Assembly: GCF_947495205.1 (NCBI RefSeq)
Contig: NZ_CANLXV010000011.1
Coordinates: forward strand, 60,627-124,626
Origin: an uncultured Polaribacter sp.
Lineage (GTDB): Bacteria > Bacteroidota > Bacteroidia > Flavobacteriales > Flavobacteriaceae
DNA length: 64,000 nucleotides
Reading direction: 5' to 3'
The number at the start of each line of letters is the position of its first letter. The stretch's first letter is position 1. The notes under the pieces were generated by a model. That model ran no database searches and was not told the DNA's origin. It saw nothing but the letters and a program-made list of their open reading frames with translations. This document shows, piece after piece, positions 52,609 to 60,916 of the stretch. Made by a program: the position numbers and the translations under genes.

Positions 52609-52655
52609 TGTAAAATTGCGTTAGTTTATTTAAAAGCTAACAAGATACAAAATAG

Positions 52656-52687
52656 AAAACGCTCAATGAAAATTGAACGTTTTTTTA
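52656..52687 (-). terminator. terminator after the Arc-like gene
   Basis: AAAACG.TCAAT / ATTGA.ACGTTTT around a GAAA loop, with T residues on the minus-strand side. It lies between the Arc-like gene (stop at 52734) and the BNR gene. Confidence 0.7.
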
Positions 52688-52733
52688 ACAAAATTGTTTT
52701 ACCAGGGTTTAAACCCTTTGTTTACTTCCCTTG

Positions 52734-52898
52734 TTACTCTTGCTTCTTTTTAGGTTCTCTTTTTGCTTCTTTTAAAGCGTTGTTTAGCATCCATTCAATT
52801 TGTCCGTTTGTAGAGCGAAATTCATCTGCAGCCCATTTTTCTATGGCTTTTAGCATCTCTTCATTAACTCGCAACGCGAAAGCTTTCTTTTTTGCCAT
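52734..52898 (-). CDS. Arc-family ribbon-helix-helix protein, 54 aa
   Basis: The frame reads MAKKKAFALRVNEEMLKAIE, then KWAADEFRSTNGQIEWMLNN and ALKEAKREPKKKQE. FALRVNEEM is the beta-strand that enters DNA, followed by two helices, the Arc/MetJ plan. The lysine-rich tail is a normal feature. The ATG is 1 nt from the stop of the hydrolase gene upstream, so it is the last cistron. Similar small Arc-like proteins are known in flavobacteria. Its target is not known. Confidence 0.85.
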   Translation of the reverse strand: MAKKKAFALRVNEEMLKAIEKWAADEFRSTNGQIEWMLNNALKEAKREPKKKQE

Positions 52899-52899
52899 G

Positions 52900-53817
52900 T
52901 TATTTTTTTACAAATTGATTTATAACTTCAATTAGTTTTTTTGAAATGTGGAATTTATCACTATAATAAGAAGTTAAATTGTCTTCATCTTTTGTGATTT
53001 CTTTTAAGACATGATTCATGTTTTCTATAATTTCTAATGTTGCTTTTTTATTAGAATTATATAACAATTTTGCGTCTTCGATTTTTACTTGTAAATCTTT
53101 ATTTCCTTGTACAATTAAAATTGGAACGTTTATTTTTTTTATTTCTTCTGCTGGGTCTAATTGCATCCAAGAGTATAAAAAAGCCTGATTTTGTTTCGCG
53201 AAAATATTTCTTAAAAAAGGATTTACAACCGTTATTTTTTTATGAGCTTTTAAAGAATCGAACTGTTCTTGCGCAACTTCTCCTAAAGTTGGGTTGTTTT
53301 TGCCAATTTGTTTTACAATTACTTTATCTACAGGTTCGCCAGCACCAGCAATAGAAATGTATTTATCTACATTTTTTAAAGCTAACATGGCTATTAAAGA
53401 CCCTTGACTATGACCCACTAAAATAATTTTGGAAAACCTGTTTTTTCTTTTAAAATGTTCTACAACTTTTACTACATCTAACCCAAAATCTGTTATTTTG
53501 GTTCCTTTTAAAAAAGGAGCATTTTTTTTATTTGCAGTTCTTTTATCAAAACTAAAAAAAGCAATATTTTCTTTATTAACAGCGTCTCTAAACTGTTTTA
53601 TGTAATTTGCTTTTACAGGTGTACCTGATTGATTTCCATTTCTATCTACATTTCCAGAACCATGCACCCAAATTAATAAAGGTGTTTTTTCTTTATGATA
53701 GCTTAGTGTTCCTGGTAATTCTATATTGCCGTTTTTTAGAATAATTTCTTCGGAATTAATTTGCGAAAAAACAGAAAAACTAAAGAAAGCTAGGAGAATA
53801 TAAAGTCTGTTTTTCAT
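52900..53817 (-). CDS. alpha/beta hydrolase, secreted
   Basis: 305 aa with signal peptide ending FSVFSQ. It contains LIWVHGSGNVDRNG (oxyanion region), the nucleophile elbow VGHSQGSLIAM with Ser150, a candidate Asp in VQGNKDLQVK and His in ENMNHVLKE, giving a Ser-Asp-His triad. Family: serine hydrolase of the peptidase S9/dienelactone hydrolase type. The substrate is unknown. The start codon overlaps the stop of the DUF1648 gene (TAATG). Confidence 0.88.
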   Translation of the reverse strand: MKNRLYILLAFFSFSVFSQINSEEIILKNGNIELPGTLSYHKEKTPLLIWVHGSGNVDRNGNQSGTPVKANYIKQFRDAVNKENIAFFSFDKRTANKKNAPFLKGTKITDFGLDVVKVVEHFKRKNRFSKIILVGHSQGSLIAMLALKNVDKYISIAGAGEPVDKVIVKQIGKNNPTLGEVAQEQFDSLKAHKKITVVNPFLRNIFAKQNQAFLYSWMQLDPAEEIKKINVPILIVQGNKDLQVKIEDAKLLYNSNKKATLEIIENMNHVLKEITKDEDNLTSYYSDKFHISKKLIEVINQFVKK

Positions 53818-54263
53818 TATGTTTTTAAGTTTTTATAAATTAAAGTAAAAAATGCTACGATAAACAATATTGTTAATCCTATAAAAAAAAATAAAAACCA
53901 ACCAGAATTAAAACTATTGTTTAGAGATTTCTCTACAATTAAAATGTTTAATAATAAGAGTACAACTGCAACATAAGGCATGGTAAAAAGCGCTACAGTT
54001 TTTTCTGCTGCTTTACTTTTTAAACTGCTTTTATTAGGTGTTTTTTGTTTGGATAACCAATAAATAGCATATTGTAAAAGCGTAAATATGCCAAGTAAAA
54101 ACCAAATAGTGTACTTATCATTATATGTTGTTACTTTGCCATTAAAATTAAAATGACCTACAATTTTTTTTGGTAAAGCAGCATAACTAAAAATAACATA
54201 TATCCATGAAACAACTGTAATAACTGCACTAAATATTAGTATTTTTCTATTCGCTTTACTCAT
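53817..54263 (-). CDS. DUF1648-type membrane protein
   Basis: 148 aa with four hydrophobic segments. The motif SYAALPKKIVGHFNFNGKVTTYNDKYTIWFL is the DUF1648 core. Members of this family are often found next to regulators or signalling genes. Here it precedes the alpha/beta hydrolase, overlapping by one base, and follows a small PH-like protein with a 2-bp gap. Confidence 0.82.
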   Translation of the reverse strand: MSKANRKILIFSAVITVVSWIYVIFSYAALPKKIVGHFNFNGKVTTYNDKYTIWFLLGIFTLLQYAIYWLSKQKTPNKSSLKSKAAEKTVALFTMPYVAVVLLLLNILIVEKSLNNSFNSGWFLFFFIGLTILFIVAFFTLIYKNLKT

Positions 54264-54265
54264 TA

Positions 54266-54748
54266 TTAATTTTTAAAATAAGTTTTTAAAACATGGGTTG
54301 CTTGCTCTTTTTTTTGAGTACCAATTAATAGTTTTTTTCCGTTTTTTAATTCTAATTGAATACCAATATCACCAGAAACATTAATGCATGTTCCTTTAGA
54401 TTTGTTCCAAAAAGCGCCACCTTTTAAACCCCAACCACCATATTCTCCAATAGGATCGTAAATTCTTATACGGGCAGTTTCTATTTCGTTCCATTTAATG
54501 GTTTTATATTTCAAATGAAATGGGAAAAATTGGTAGTGAATTCCAATTTCGTCTATTCTAGTTTTTAGTTTAAAAAGAAAAATTAAACCAAAGGAAAACA
54601 AAATACCAAAGCTTGTTAGCGAGAAAGTTAAAGTAGACATTGCTTTATATTCCCTTATAATTAAATATAATGGAGTCACTAAACTAAAACCCATGATTAC
54701 AAGTAACCAAGTTTGTGTAAAACGCTGTTCTTCTTTAAAAACTTTCAC
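54266..54748 (-). CDS. small membrane protein with PH-like C-terminus
   Basis: 160 aa. Two hydrophobic segments (about 15-32 and 38-58) precede a soluble beta-rich domain with IDEIGIHYQFFPFHLKYKTIKWNEIETARIRIYDPIGEYGG and LLIGTQKKEQ. This is like the bacterial PH-type domains (YdbS/bPH) but not certain. It is in a tight run with DUF4177 upstream and DUF1648 downstream. Confidence 0.7.
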   Translation of the reverse strand: MKVFKEEQRFTQTWLLVIMGFSLVTPLYLIIREYKAMSTLTFSLTSFGILFSFGLIFLFKLKTRIDEIGIHYQFFPFHLKYKTIKWNEIETARIRIYDPIGEYGGWGLKGGAFWNKSKGTCINVSGDIGIQLELKNGKKLLIGTQKKEQATHVLKTYFKN

Positions 54749-54750
54749 TT

Positions 54751-54909
54751 TTAACGGTTTTTATCTCTTTCGAAAATTACACTATTCCATCCAGAAGGAA
54801 TAGTTTTAAAAGTCCAACCTTCTCTTGCATATTGATTTAATAAATCTTCAAATTTTTGAGTTCTATTTCTTAAGCCTAATTTTAATTCAACAATTTTATA
54901 TTCTTTCAT
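54751..54909 (-). CDS. DUF4177 protein, 52 aa
   Basis: The frame reads MKEYKIVELKLGLRNRTQKF, then EDLLNQYAREGWTFKTI and PSGWNSVIFERDKNR. This is the compact DUF4177 beta-alpha-beta fold. Its ATG overlaps the stop of the upstream 153-aa gene by four bases (ATGA). It belongs to the same small-gene run. Confidence 0.85.
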   Translation of the reverse strand: MKEYKIVELKLGLRNRTQKFEDLLNQYAREGWTFKTIPSGWNSVIFERDKNR

Positions 54910-55367
54910 TTTATAAAATCAATTTTAATTCTCGAATTTCTTTTTTGTATGGTTTCTAAAAAAGGTTGTAATTGGTTTTCTAGATTTCTAAACTCTAATT
55001 CTAGCCTTTTTTTATTGTTAAAAATAATAGATACATCTGTTTCAAATTCTTGTTTTTCAACGTCTATTTTTTTTATTTCATTTATGTATAATTTTTTGTT
55101 AGATTTTCTAAAAAAAATCAAATAAATTATTACCACTATAATTGTAATCCCTCCTAAAATTCTTAAACCAAAATCAAAATAGTCAAAGAAATTTTTTAAA
55201 AGTTCTATTCTTTTAAAAGTATGTAAAACACTAATGCCAACAAAAGCAAAAAATACGCCTAACCAACCACCTCTAGATTTTAAATCTCTTTTATGGCTAT
55301 TAATATCTAAGAATAGTTGCTTATTATCCATAGAGATATAGCCATCTACCATTACAAATTTTTCCAT
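54906..55367 (-). CDS. membrane protein, 153 aa, function unknown
   Basis: An acidic, soluble first part (1-25), two hydrophobic segments around 34-52 and 70-90, and a charged C-terminal domain (NEIKKIDVEKQEFETDVSIIFNNKKRLEL). No family recognised. The order with the following DUF4177 and PH-like genes suggests an operon starting here. The SPFH gene lies 160 bp upstream, on the same strand. Confidence 0.65.
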   Translation of the reverse strand: MEKFVMVDGYISMDNKQLFLDINSHKRDLKSRGGWLGVFFAFVGISVLHTFKRIELLKNFFDYFDFGLRILGGITIIVVIIYLIFFRKSNKKLYINEIKKIDVEKQEFETDVSIIFNNKKRLELEFRNLENQLQPFLETIQKRNSRIKIDFIK

Positions 55368-55489
55368 GTTCTCATTTGTTTTATAAATTTAGATTTTTTT
55401 AGGAGGTTCAAATGACAGTGTTTTTTTATCTAGTTTTTAAAGTAAAAGATTTCTCCACAAGGTCGAAATGACACTGATTTTTTAAATTT

Positions 55490-55524
55490 ACCATCAACCA
55501 TCAACCATCAACCATCAACCATCA
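55490..55524. repeat. minisatellite, five ACCATCA units
   Basis: Five perfect head-to-tail copies of ACCATCA (35 bp), just after the stop of the SPFH gene. An AT-rich stretch with CTCCACAAGGTCGAAATGACA next to it (about 55453-55473) resembles a dispersed flavobacterial sequence. No coding. Confidence 0.85.
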
Positions 55525-55526
55525 TT

Positions 55527-56387
55527 TTAATGACTCAAAGTCCCAGCATTTACAACAGGAGAAGCTTCTTTGTCTCCACATAAAATAACTAATAGATTAC
55601 TTACCATAGCTGCTTTTCTTTCTTCATCTAAAGCTACAATATCCTTTTTATTTAACTCTTCTAAAGCCATTTCTACCATTTCTACTGCACCTTGTACAAT
55701 TTTATGTCTTGCAGCAACAATAGCAGTAGCTTGTTGTCTTTTTAACATGGCAGATGCAATTTCTTGCGCATATGCTAAATACCCAATTCTGGCTTCTAAA
55801 ACTTCAATTCCTGCAATAGATAAACGTTCGTCTATTTCTTTTTCTAAAGCTTCAGAAACTTCGTTTACGCTAGAACGCAATGTAATATCTTCATCATGCC
55901 CTTCATCTGCAAAATTATCATAAGGATACATACTTGCTAGTTTTCTAACAGCTGCATCTGTTTGTACGCGTACAAAGTTTTCATAATTATCTACATCAAA
56001 AGCTGCTTTGTACGTATTTGTAACGCGCCAAACTAAAATGGTAGAAATCATTATTGGATTTCCTAACTTATCATTTACTTTTAATCTTTCAGAATCAAAA
56101 TTACTTGCTCTTAAAGAAATTGTTTTTTTTCTGTATAAAGGATTTGCCCAAAACAAACCGTTTTCTTTTATGGTACCAACATATTTACCAAAAAGCAAAA
56201 TAACTTTAGAGGTATTTGGATTTACTAGGATGAATCCAAAAAACCCAATAAACCCGATAAGAATTAGAGGTATATAAATTCCGGTTTCTTGTAAAAAACA
56301 CATTGCAATTCCTCCAAAAAAGAGTATTAAAACAATTAGTAACATTAAATAACCATTTGCCGGTTTAATAATTTTTTCTGCTTTCAT
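55527..56387 (-). CDS. SPFH-domain (stomatin/prohibitin-like) protein
   Basis: 286 aa. Two N-terminal hydrophobic segments (about 10-30 and 34-52), then the SPFH band (about 60-250) with FGKYVGTIKENGLFWANPLYRKKTISLR and GYLAYAQEIASAMLKRQQATAIVAARHKIVQGAVEM, the latter forming the coiled coil for oligomers. The C-terminus is short (NAGTLSH). It organises membrane patches; the partners are unknown. Arc-like and small membrane genes downstream may function with it. Confidence 0.9.
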   Translation of the reverse strand: MKAEKIIKPANGYLMLLIVLILFFGGIAMCFLQETGIYIPLILIGFIGFFGFILVNPNTSKVILLFGKYVGTIKENGLFWANPLYRKKTISLRASNFDSERLKVNDKLGNPIMISTILVWRVTNTYKAAFDVDNYENFVRVQTDAAVRKLASMYPYDNFADEGHDEDITLRSSVNEVSEALEKEIDERLSIAGIEVLEARIGYLAYAQEIASAMLKRQQATAIVAARHKIVQGAVEMVEMALEELNKKDIVALDEERKAAMVSNLLVILCGDKEASPVVNAGTLSH

Positions 56388-56510
56388 AAATTAAACTTTA
56401 TAGTGATATTAAATTGATATTGTAAATATATTAAAATATATTGTTGTTTTCCAAATATCCAAACAAATTATTTTTTATAACTTCGCGCCACTTATCTTAA
56501 AACTATAAAA

Positions 56511-57293
56511 ATGAAATTTAAAATATTATTAATAATTCCGTTTTTTTTATTTTCTAATGCTACGCATGATGATGACGATTTTTGGGGACAAAATGGACAC
56601 AGGGCAACTGGTAAAATTGCAGAGCAGTATTTAAAAAGAAAGACCAAAAGAAAGGTAGATGAAATTTTAAGCGGCCAAAGTTTGGCTTTTGTTTCTACGT
56701 TTGCAGATGAAATAAAATCAGACAGAAAATACCGCGAGTTTTCTCCTTTACATTATGTAAACATGGATTTTGATGAAACGTATGCAACAGCAAAAAAAAA
56801 TCCTAAAGGAGATTTAGTAACAGGTATTAAGAAATCTATTGCCATTTTAAAAGACAAAAATAGCAGTGCAGCAGATAAAGTGTTTTACTTAAAAATGCTA
56901 GTACATTTTATGGGCGATTTACATCAACCAATGCATATTGGTAGAAAAGAAGATAAAGGTGGTAATACTGTGCAAGTGCAATGGTTTGGTCAAGGAACAA
57001 ATTTACATGCGGTTTGGGACACTAAAATGATTGAAGAATGGAATATGAGTTATTTAGAATTAGCAGACAATGCTAAAGATTTATCTAAAGAACAAATTGC
57101 TATTATAGAACAAGGAACTATAGAAGATTGGGTAAACGAAGTACATCAACTTACCAAAAAAGTATACAAATCTGTAAAATCTGGCGAAAATTTGCGTTAT
57201 AGATATTCTTACGATTATTTTGGTATTGTTAGAGATCAATTGCAAATTGGCGGAATTCGTTTGGCTAAAGTTTTAAACGATATTTATAAGTAA
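56511..57293 (+). CDS. S1/P1-type zinc nuclease
   Basis: 260 aa with signal peptide. The mature protein should begin near FWGQNGHR, whose Trp and His are trinuclear zinc ligands. Others are visible in LHYVNMD, LVHFMGDLHQPMHIG and NLHAVWD. This is the full zinc-binding pattern of bacterial S1/P1 nucleases, which degrade RNA and single-stranded DNA outside the cytoplasm. Single gene facing the aminotransferase. Confidence 0.93.
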   Translation: MKFKILLIIPFFLFSNATHDDDDFWGQNGHRATGKIAEQYLKRKTKRKVDEILSGQSLAFVSTFADEIKSDRKYREFSPLHYVNMDFDETYATAKKNPKGDLVTGIKKSIAILKDKNSSAADKVFYLKMLVHFMGDLHQPMHIGRKEDKGGNTVQVQWFGQGTNLHAVWDTKMIEEWNMSYLELADNAKDLSKEQIAIIEQGTIEDWVNEVHQLTKKVYKSVKSGENLRYRYSYDYFGIVRDQLQIGGIRLAKVLNDIYK

Positions 57294-57391
57294 AAAAATT
57301 AGCGTGGTTTTTAGTATGGGTATCTGTTTTATTCAAAATTTTTCGGTTAAAATTAAATAAGGAAATCTTTAAAAGGAAAAGTAACCAAAAA

Positions 57392-57418
57392 AAAATCCAT
57401 CTTAAAAAGATGGATTTT
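57392..57418. terminator. bidirectional terminator between nuclease and aminotransferase
   Basis: AAAATCCATCTT (57392-57403) / AAGATGGATTTT (57407-57418), three-base loop AAA. Located between converging genes. Confidence 0.85.
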
Positions 57419-57442
57419 GATAAAATTAAATAAGAGTATTTT

Positions 57443-58630
57443 TTAGCTTAATGCTGTTGCAATTCTTTTAATAGCTTCTCTAATTTGTAATTCAGAGGCT
57501 GCATAAGATATTCTAATACAATCTGGTGCTCCAAAAGCATCACCAGTAACTGTAGCAACATTTGCATGCTCTAATAAATACAATGCAAAATCGCTAGCGT
57601 TATCTATTTTTACACCATTTAAAGTTTTACCAAAAAATGCAGAAACATCAGGAAAAACGTAAAAAGCACCTTCTGGTACATTTACTTTAAAACCATCAAT
57701 TTCTCTAAGTAAATCTATTATAATTCCTCTACGAGTTTTAAACTCGTCTACCATATATTGTATTTTACTAATAGGTGCTAAAACAGCAGTAATTGCAGCT
57801 CTTTGTGCAATACAATTTGTGCCAGAAGTAATTTGTCCTTGCATTTTTGTACAAGCCTTAGCAATCCATTCTGGAGCGCCTAAGTAACCAATTCTCCAAC
57901 CTGTCATAGCAAATGCTTTTGCTAATCCGTTTACGGTAATGGTTCTATCAAACATACTTTCTATAGCTCCAAAACTAAATGGTTTTGCATCATAGTTAAT
58001 ATGTTCGTAAATTTCATCAGACATAATATAAATATCTGGGTATTTTTCTAAAACTGCGGCTAAAGCTCTATATTCTGCTTCGCTATACATAACTCCACTT
58101 GGGTTATTTGGCGAATTGAATAAAATTAGTTTGGTTTTTGGAGTTATTGCAGCTTCTAATTGTGCTGGTGTAATTTTAAAATTAGCTTCTATAGAAGAAC
58201 GAATTTCTACAGATTTTGCTTCACATAAAGTAGCAATTGCAGAGTAACTTACCCAATAAGGACAAGGTAATAAAACTTCATCTCCAGGATTTAATAAAAC
58301 CTGCATTACGTTTGCAATAGATTGTTTTGCTCCTGTAGAAACTACAATTTGATTTGGTGTATAGGTTAAATTATTATCTCTTTTAAATTTTGTACAAATC
58401 GCTTCTTTCAATTCACCATAACCATCTACAGGTGTATAAGAATTGTAATTTTCGTTTACAGCATCTATTGCAGCTTGTTTAATAAAATCTGGTGTATTAA
58501 AATCTGGCTCTCCCAAACTTAACCCAATAATGTCTTTACCTGCTGTTTTTAATTCTCTTGCTTTTGCAGCCATAGCTAATGTAGCAGAAGCAGGCAAGCT
58601 CATAATTCTGTCCGATAATGGATGTTTCAT
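57443..58630 (-). CDS. aspartate aminotransferase-type enzyme
   Basis: 395 aa, fold-type I PLP aminotransferase with NSPNNPSGVMYSEAEY, YIMSDEIYEHINYD and the Schiff-base lysine in NGLAKAFAMTGWRIGYLG, closing with the Arg of CIRISYA. Matches bacterial aspartate/aromatic aminotransferases of subgroup I-gamma/Ib. It links oxaloacetate and aspartate. It differs clearly from the aminotransferase in the aromatic operon. Confidence 0.92.
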   Translation of the reverse strand: MKHPLSDRIMSLPASATLAMAAKARELKTAGKDIIGLSLGEPDFNTPDFIKQAAIDAVNENYNSYTPVDGYGELKEAICTKFKRDNNLTYTPNQIVVSTGAKQSIANVMQVLLNPGDEVLLPCPYWVSYSAIATLCEAKSVEIRSSIEANFKITPAQLEAAITPKTKLILFNSPNNPSGVMYSEAEYRALAAVLEKYPDIYIMSDEIYEHINYDAKPFSFGAIESMFDRTITVNGLAKAFAMTGWRIGYLGAPEWIAKACTKMQGQITSGTNCIAQRAAITAVLAPISKIQYMVDEFKTRRGIIIDLLREIDGFKVNVPEGAFYVFPDVSAFFGKTLNGVKIDNASDFALYLLEHANVATVTGDAFGAPDCIRISYAASELQIREAIKRIATALS

Positions 58631-58653
58631 TGTATATAAAAGTTGTTGTTGTG

Positions 58654-59745
58654 TTATGCTAATTCTGTATTTTTTCCTAAAACGCCAAGGTGTCTAAAAT
58701 GTTCTATAATTGCTTTTCTAGTTGTTTTATACTCGTTGTATGGCAAATTAAATTCTAGCGCAGTTTCTTTTACAATTTTAGCCAATTTACCATAATGTAC
58801 ATGAGAAATATGTGGAAAAATATGATGTTCAACTTGATGATTTAAGCCACCTGTATAAAAATTTACTAACCAATTACTAGGTGCAAAGTTAGAGGTTGTG
58901 TATAATTGATGGACTGCCCAAGTGTGTTCTAAATTTCCGTTTTTATCTGGTAAAGGCATTTCTGTATTGGGCACAATATGTGCTAGTTGAAAAACCAAAC
59001 TTAAAATCATACCTGCTGTATAGTGCATTATAAAAAAGCCTATGATAACTTTCCACCAAGCAATATCCATAATTGCAATAGGTAAAACAAGCCAAAGCAA
59101 ATAATACGCAATTTTAGAAATTACTAATTTAGTCCATTCTGTTCTTGGGTTTGGAAATTCGCCATAAGACAATTTCTTTTTAAGGTATCTTCTCATTTGC
59201 TTAAAATCTGTAGTAATTGCCCAGTTTATAGTTAGTAAACCGTAAATAAAAACAGAATAATATTTTTGAAGTTTATGAATTTTAAACCACTTAGAATGTT
59301 TAGAAAAACGGATAATTCTACCAGCATCAATATCTTCATCATGGTCTTTTATATTTGTAAATGTATGATGTAAAACATTGTGTTGTACTTTCCAATTATA
59401 TACATTTCCTGCTAACATATAAATGCTACTTCCCATTAATTTATTTACCCATTTTCTTTTAGAAAAAGAGTCATGGTTGGCATCATGCATTACATTCATA
59501 CCAACACCAGCTAAACCTACGCCAGTAATAACCATCAATAAAACCATAAGCCATTGCGACATAGAAACGGTTAAAATTAATAAAATAGGTATTAAGAACA
59601 AGGAAAACATTATTACTGCTTTTGTATATAATTTCCAGTTACCAGTTCTTTTTATATTGTTTTCTTTAAAGTAAGTATTTACTCGTTTATTTAACGTTCT
59701 AAAGAATTTTGCTTTATCTACCCGCGAGAAGTTTATTGTTTTCAT
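58654..59745 (-). CDS. fatty acid desaturase (acyl-CoA or lipid desaturase)
   Basis: 363 aa with three histidine boxes: HDANH, HNVLHH and HQVEHH, which bind the diiron centre. About four hydrophobic segments. The QVEHH form is typical of front-end/linoleoyl-CoA-like desaturases. It keeps membranes fluid, useful in cold marine water. No cytochrome b5 domain fused. Confidence 0.92.
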   Translation of the reverse strand: MKTINFSRVDKAKFFRTLNKRVNTYFKENNIKRTGNWKLYTKAVIMFSLFLIPILLILTVSMSQWLMVLLMVITGVGLAGVGMNVMHDANHDSFSKRKWVNKLMGSSIYMLAGNVYNWKVQHNVLHHTFTNIKDHDEDIDAGRIIRFSKHSKWFKIHKLQKYYSVFIYGLLTINWAITTDFKQMRRYLKKKLSYGEFPNPRTEWTKLVISKIAYYLLWLVLPIAIMDIAWWKVIIGFFIMHYTAGMILSLVFQLAHIVPNTEMPLPDKNGNLEHTWAVHQLYTTSNFAPSNWLVNFYTGGLNHQVEHHIFPHISHVHYGKLAKIVKETALEFNLPYNEYKTTRKAIIEHFRHLGVLGKNTELA

Positions 59746-59762
59746 GTTATAAATTAATAATG

Positions 59763-59770
59763 CAAAAATA
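59763..59770 (-). promoter_or_regulatory. -7 box of the desaturase gene
   Basis: TATTTTTG on the minus strand, perfect consensus, 17 nt before the ATG. Confidence 0.55.
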
Positions 59771-59818
59771 GTTTATTTAATTTCGGTTTATATGATAAAC
59801 GACAATTTTTGTTTAGAA

Positions 59819-59845
59819 TTGTTTACATACAAATAACTACTTTTG
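59819..59845 (+). promoter_or_regulatory. promoter of rsmG
   Basis: TTG at 59819-59821, 16-nt spacer, TACTTTTG at 59838-59845, then 20 nt to the ATG. Confidence 0.65.
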
Positions 59846-59865
59846 CAAAACTAAATTAAGCATAA

Positions 59866-60495
59866 ATGGATATTATTCACAAATATTTTAAAAATTTAAC
59901 AGAATTACAAACCGCACAATTTGCAAAATTACAAGAATTGTATGAAGATTGGAACTTGAAAATTAACGTGGTTTCAAGAAAAGATATCGATGAATTGTAT
60001 TTAAGACACGTTTTACATTCTTTAGGAATTGCTAAAATAATACAGTTTAAACCAGGTTCTAAAGTAATGGATGTTGGCACAGGAGGCGGCTTTCCAGGAA
60101 TTCCGTTAGCTATTTTATTTCCAGAAACGCAGTTTCATTTGGTAGATTCTATAGGAAAAAAAATAAAAGTGGTGAATGAAGTTGTTGCTGGTTTGGGCTT
60201 AGAAAACGTAAAAACTACACACGGTAGAGTAGAAGAGGTAAAAGATACTTACGATTTTATTGTAAGTAGGGCAGTAGCGCAAATGGAAACTTTTGTGCGT
60301 TGGAACAAAGGAAAAATTGCTAAAAAACAAAATCACGATTTAAAAAATGGCATCTTATATTTAAAAGGTGGCGATTTAACTGAAGAATTAAAATTATACA
60401 CTTCTGCAACAATCTACAATTTACCAGATTTTTTTGAAGAAGATTTTTTTGAAACTAAAAAAGTAGTGCATTTAGGAATGAAGTTTAAAGGATAA
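59866..60495 (+). CDS. rsmG: 16S rRNA (guanine527-N7)-methyltransferase
   Basis: 209 aa, the usual size. Motifs NVVSRKDIDELYLRHVLHSL and the SAM-binding MDVGTGGGFPGIPLAILFPETQFHLVDS are diagnostic for RsmG/GidB. A later SRAVAQMETFVRW fits too. A small protein gene follows 7 bp downstream. Confidence 0.97.
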   Translation: MDIIHKYFKNLTELQTAQFAKLQELYEDWNLKINVVSRKDIDELYLRHVLHSLGIAKIIQFKPGSKVMDVGTGGGFPGIPLAILFPETQFHLVDSIGKKIKVVNEVVAGLGLENVKTTHGRVEEVKDTYDFIVSRAVAQMETFVRWNKGKIAKKQNHDLKNGILYLKGGDLTEELKLYTSATIYNLPDFFEEDFFETKKVVHLGMKFKG

Positions 60496-60502
60496 TTTTG
60501 TT

Positions 60503-60895
60503 ATGATGCAATTAGAATATCAAGAAGTATTTGTTCGGTTTTGGGAACAAGTAAAACTAAGCGCAAATGAGGGTACTTTTGCTAAAGTTACTTTAGCGAA
60601 AACAATTGGTAAACGCGAGTTGAAAAATATTTTTGTGAGACCCATTTCTGAATTGGAGAAAGAAAAAGTAGCTGTAAAATTAAGTTTTAGGCCACGAGAA
60701 ATGGAAGATGAAGTTACAGTTTGTACGTTAGAAGAAGCCTTTAAAAGGGTAACTCCTTATTTAAAAAGTACTTTTTTATCCGTAATTTTATTTAGTACAG
60801 AAAAAGACATTACTTTTAAAATAAACAAAAAAGGTGTAGGTTCTATTACAGAAACTGCACCAACTTTTACCAATGTTACTTTTTTTGAAGAATAG
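60503..60895 (+). CDS. conserved hypothetical protein, 130 aa
   Basis: Soluble, no signal. The sequence contains KVTLAKTIGKRELKNIFVRPISEL and LSFRPREMEDEVTVCTLEEAF, a pattern I recall from uncharacterised flavobacterial proteins. Start at 60503, or 60506 with the second Met. Downstream of rsmG in the same orientation and likely on the same transcript; a function in RNA or translation would be a guess. Confidence 0.7.
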   Translation: MMQLEYQEVFVRFWEQVKLSANEGTFAKVTLAKTIGKRELKNIFVRPISELEKEKVAVKLSFRPREMEDEVTVCTLEEAFKRVTPYLKSTFLSVILFSTEKDITFKINKKGVGSITETAPTFTNVTFFEE

Positions 60896-60916
60896 TGTTT
60901 TAAAAAAAGTAATTTT

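Noticed and set aside
52734..53817. Toxin-antitoxin pair (Arc-like with hydrolase)
   Set aside because: The hydrolase has a signal peptide and Ser-Asp-His triad, so it is exported and not a TA toxin; the Arc-like protein is known as a stand-alone family.
55490..55524. CRISPR array
   Set aside because: Units are 7 bp with no spacers, so it is a minisatellite, not CRISPR.
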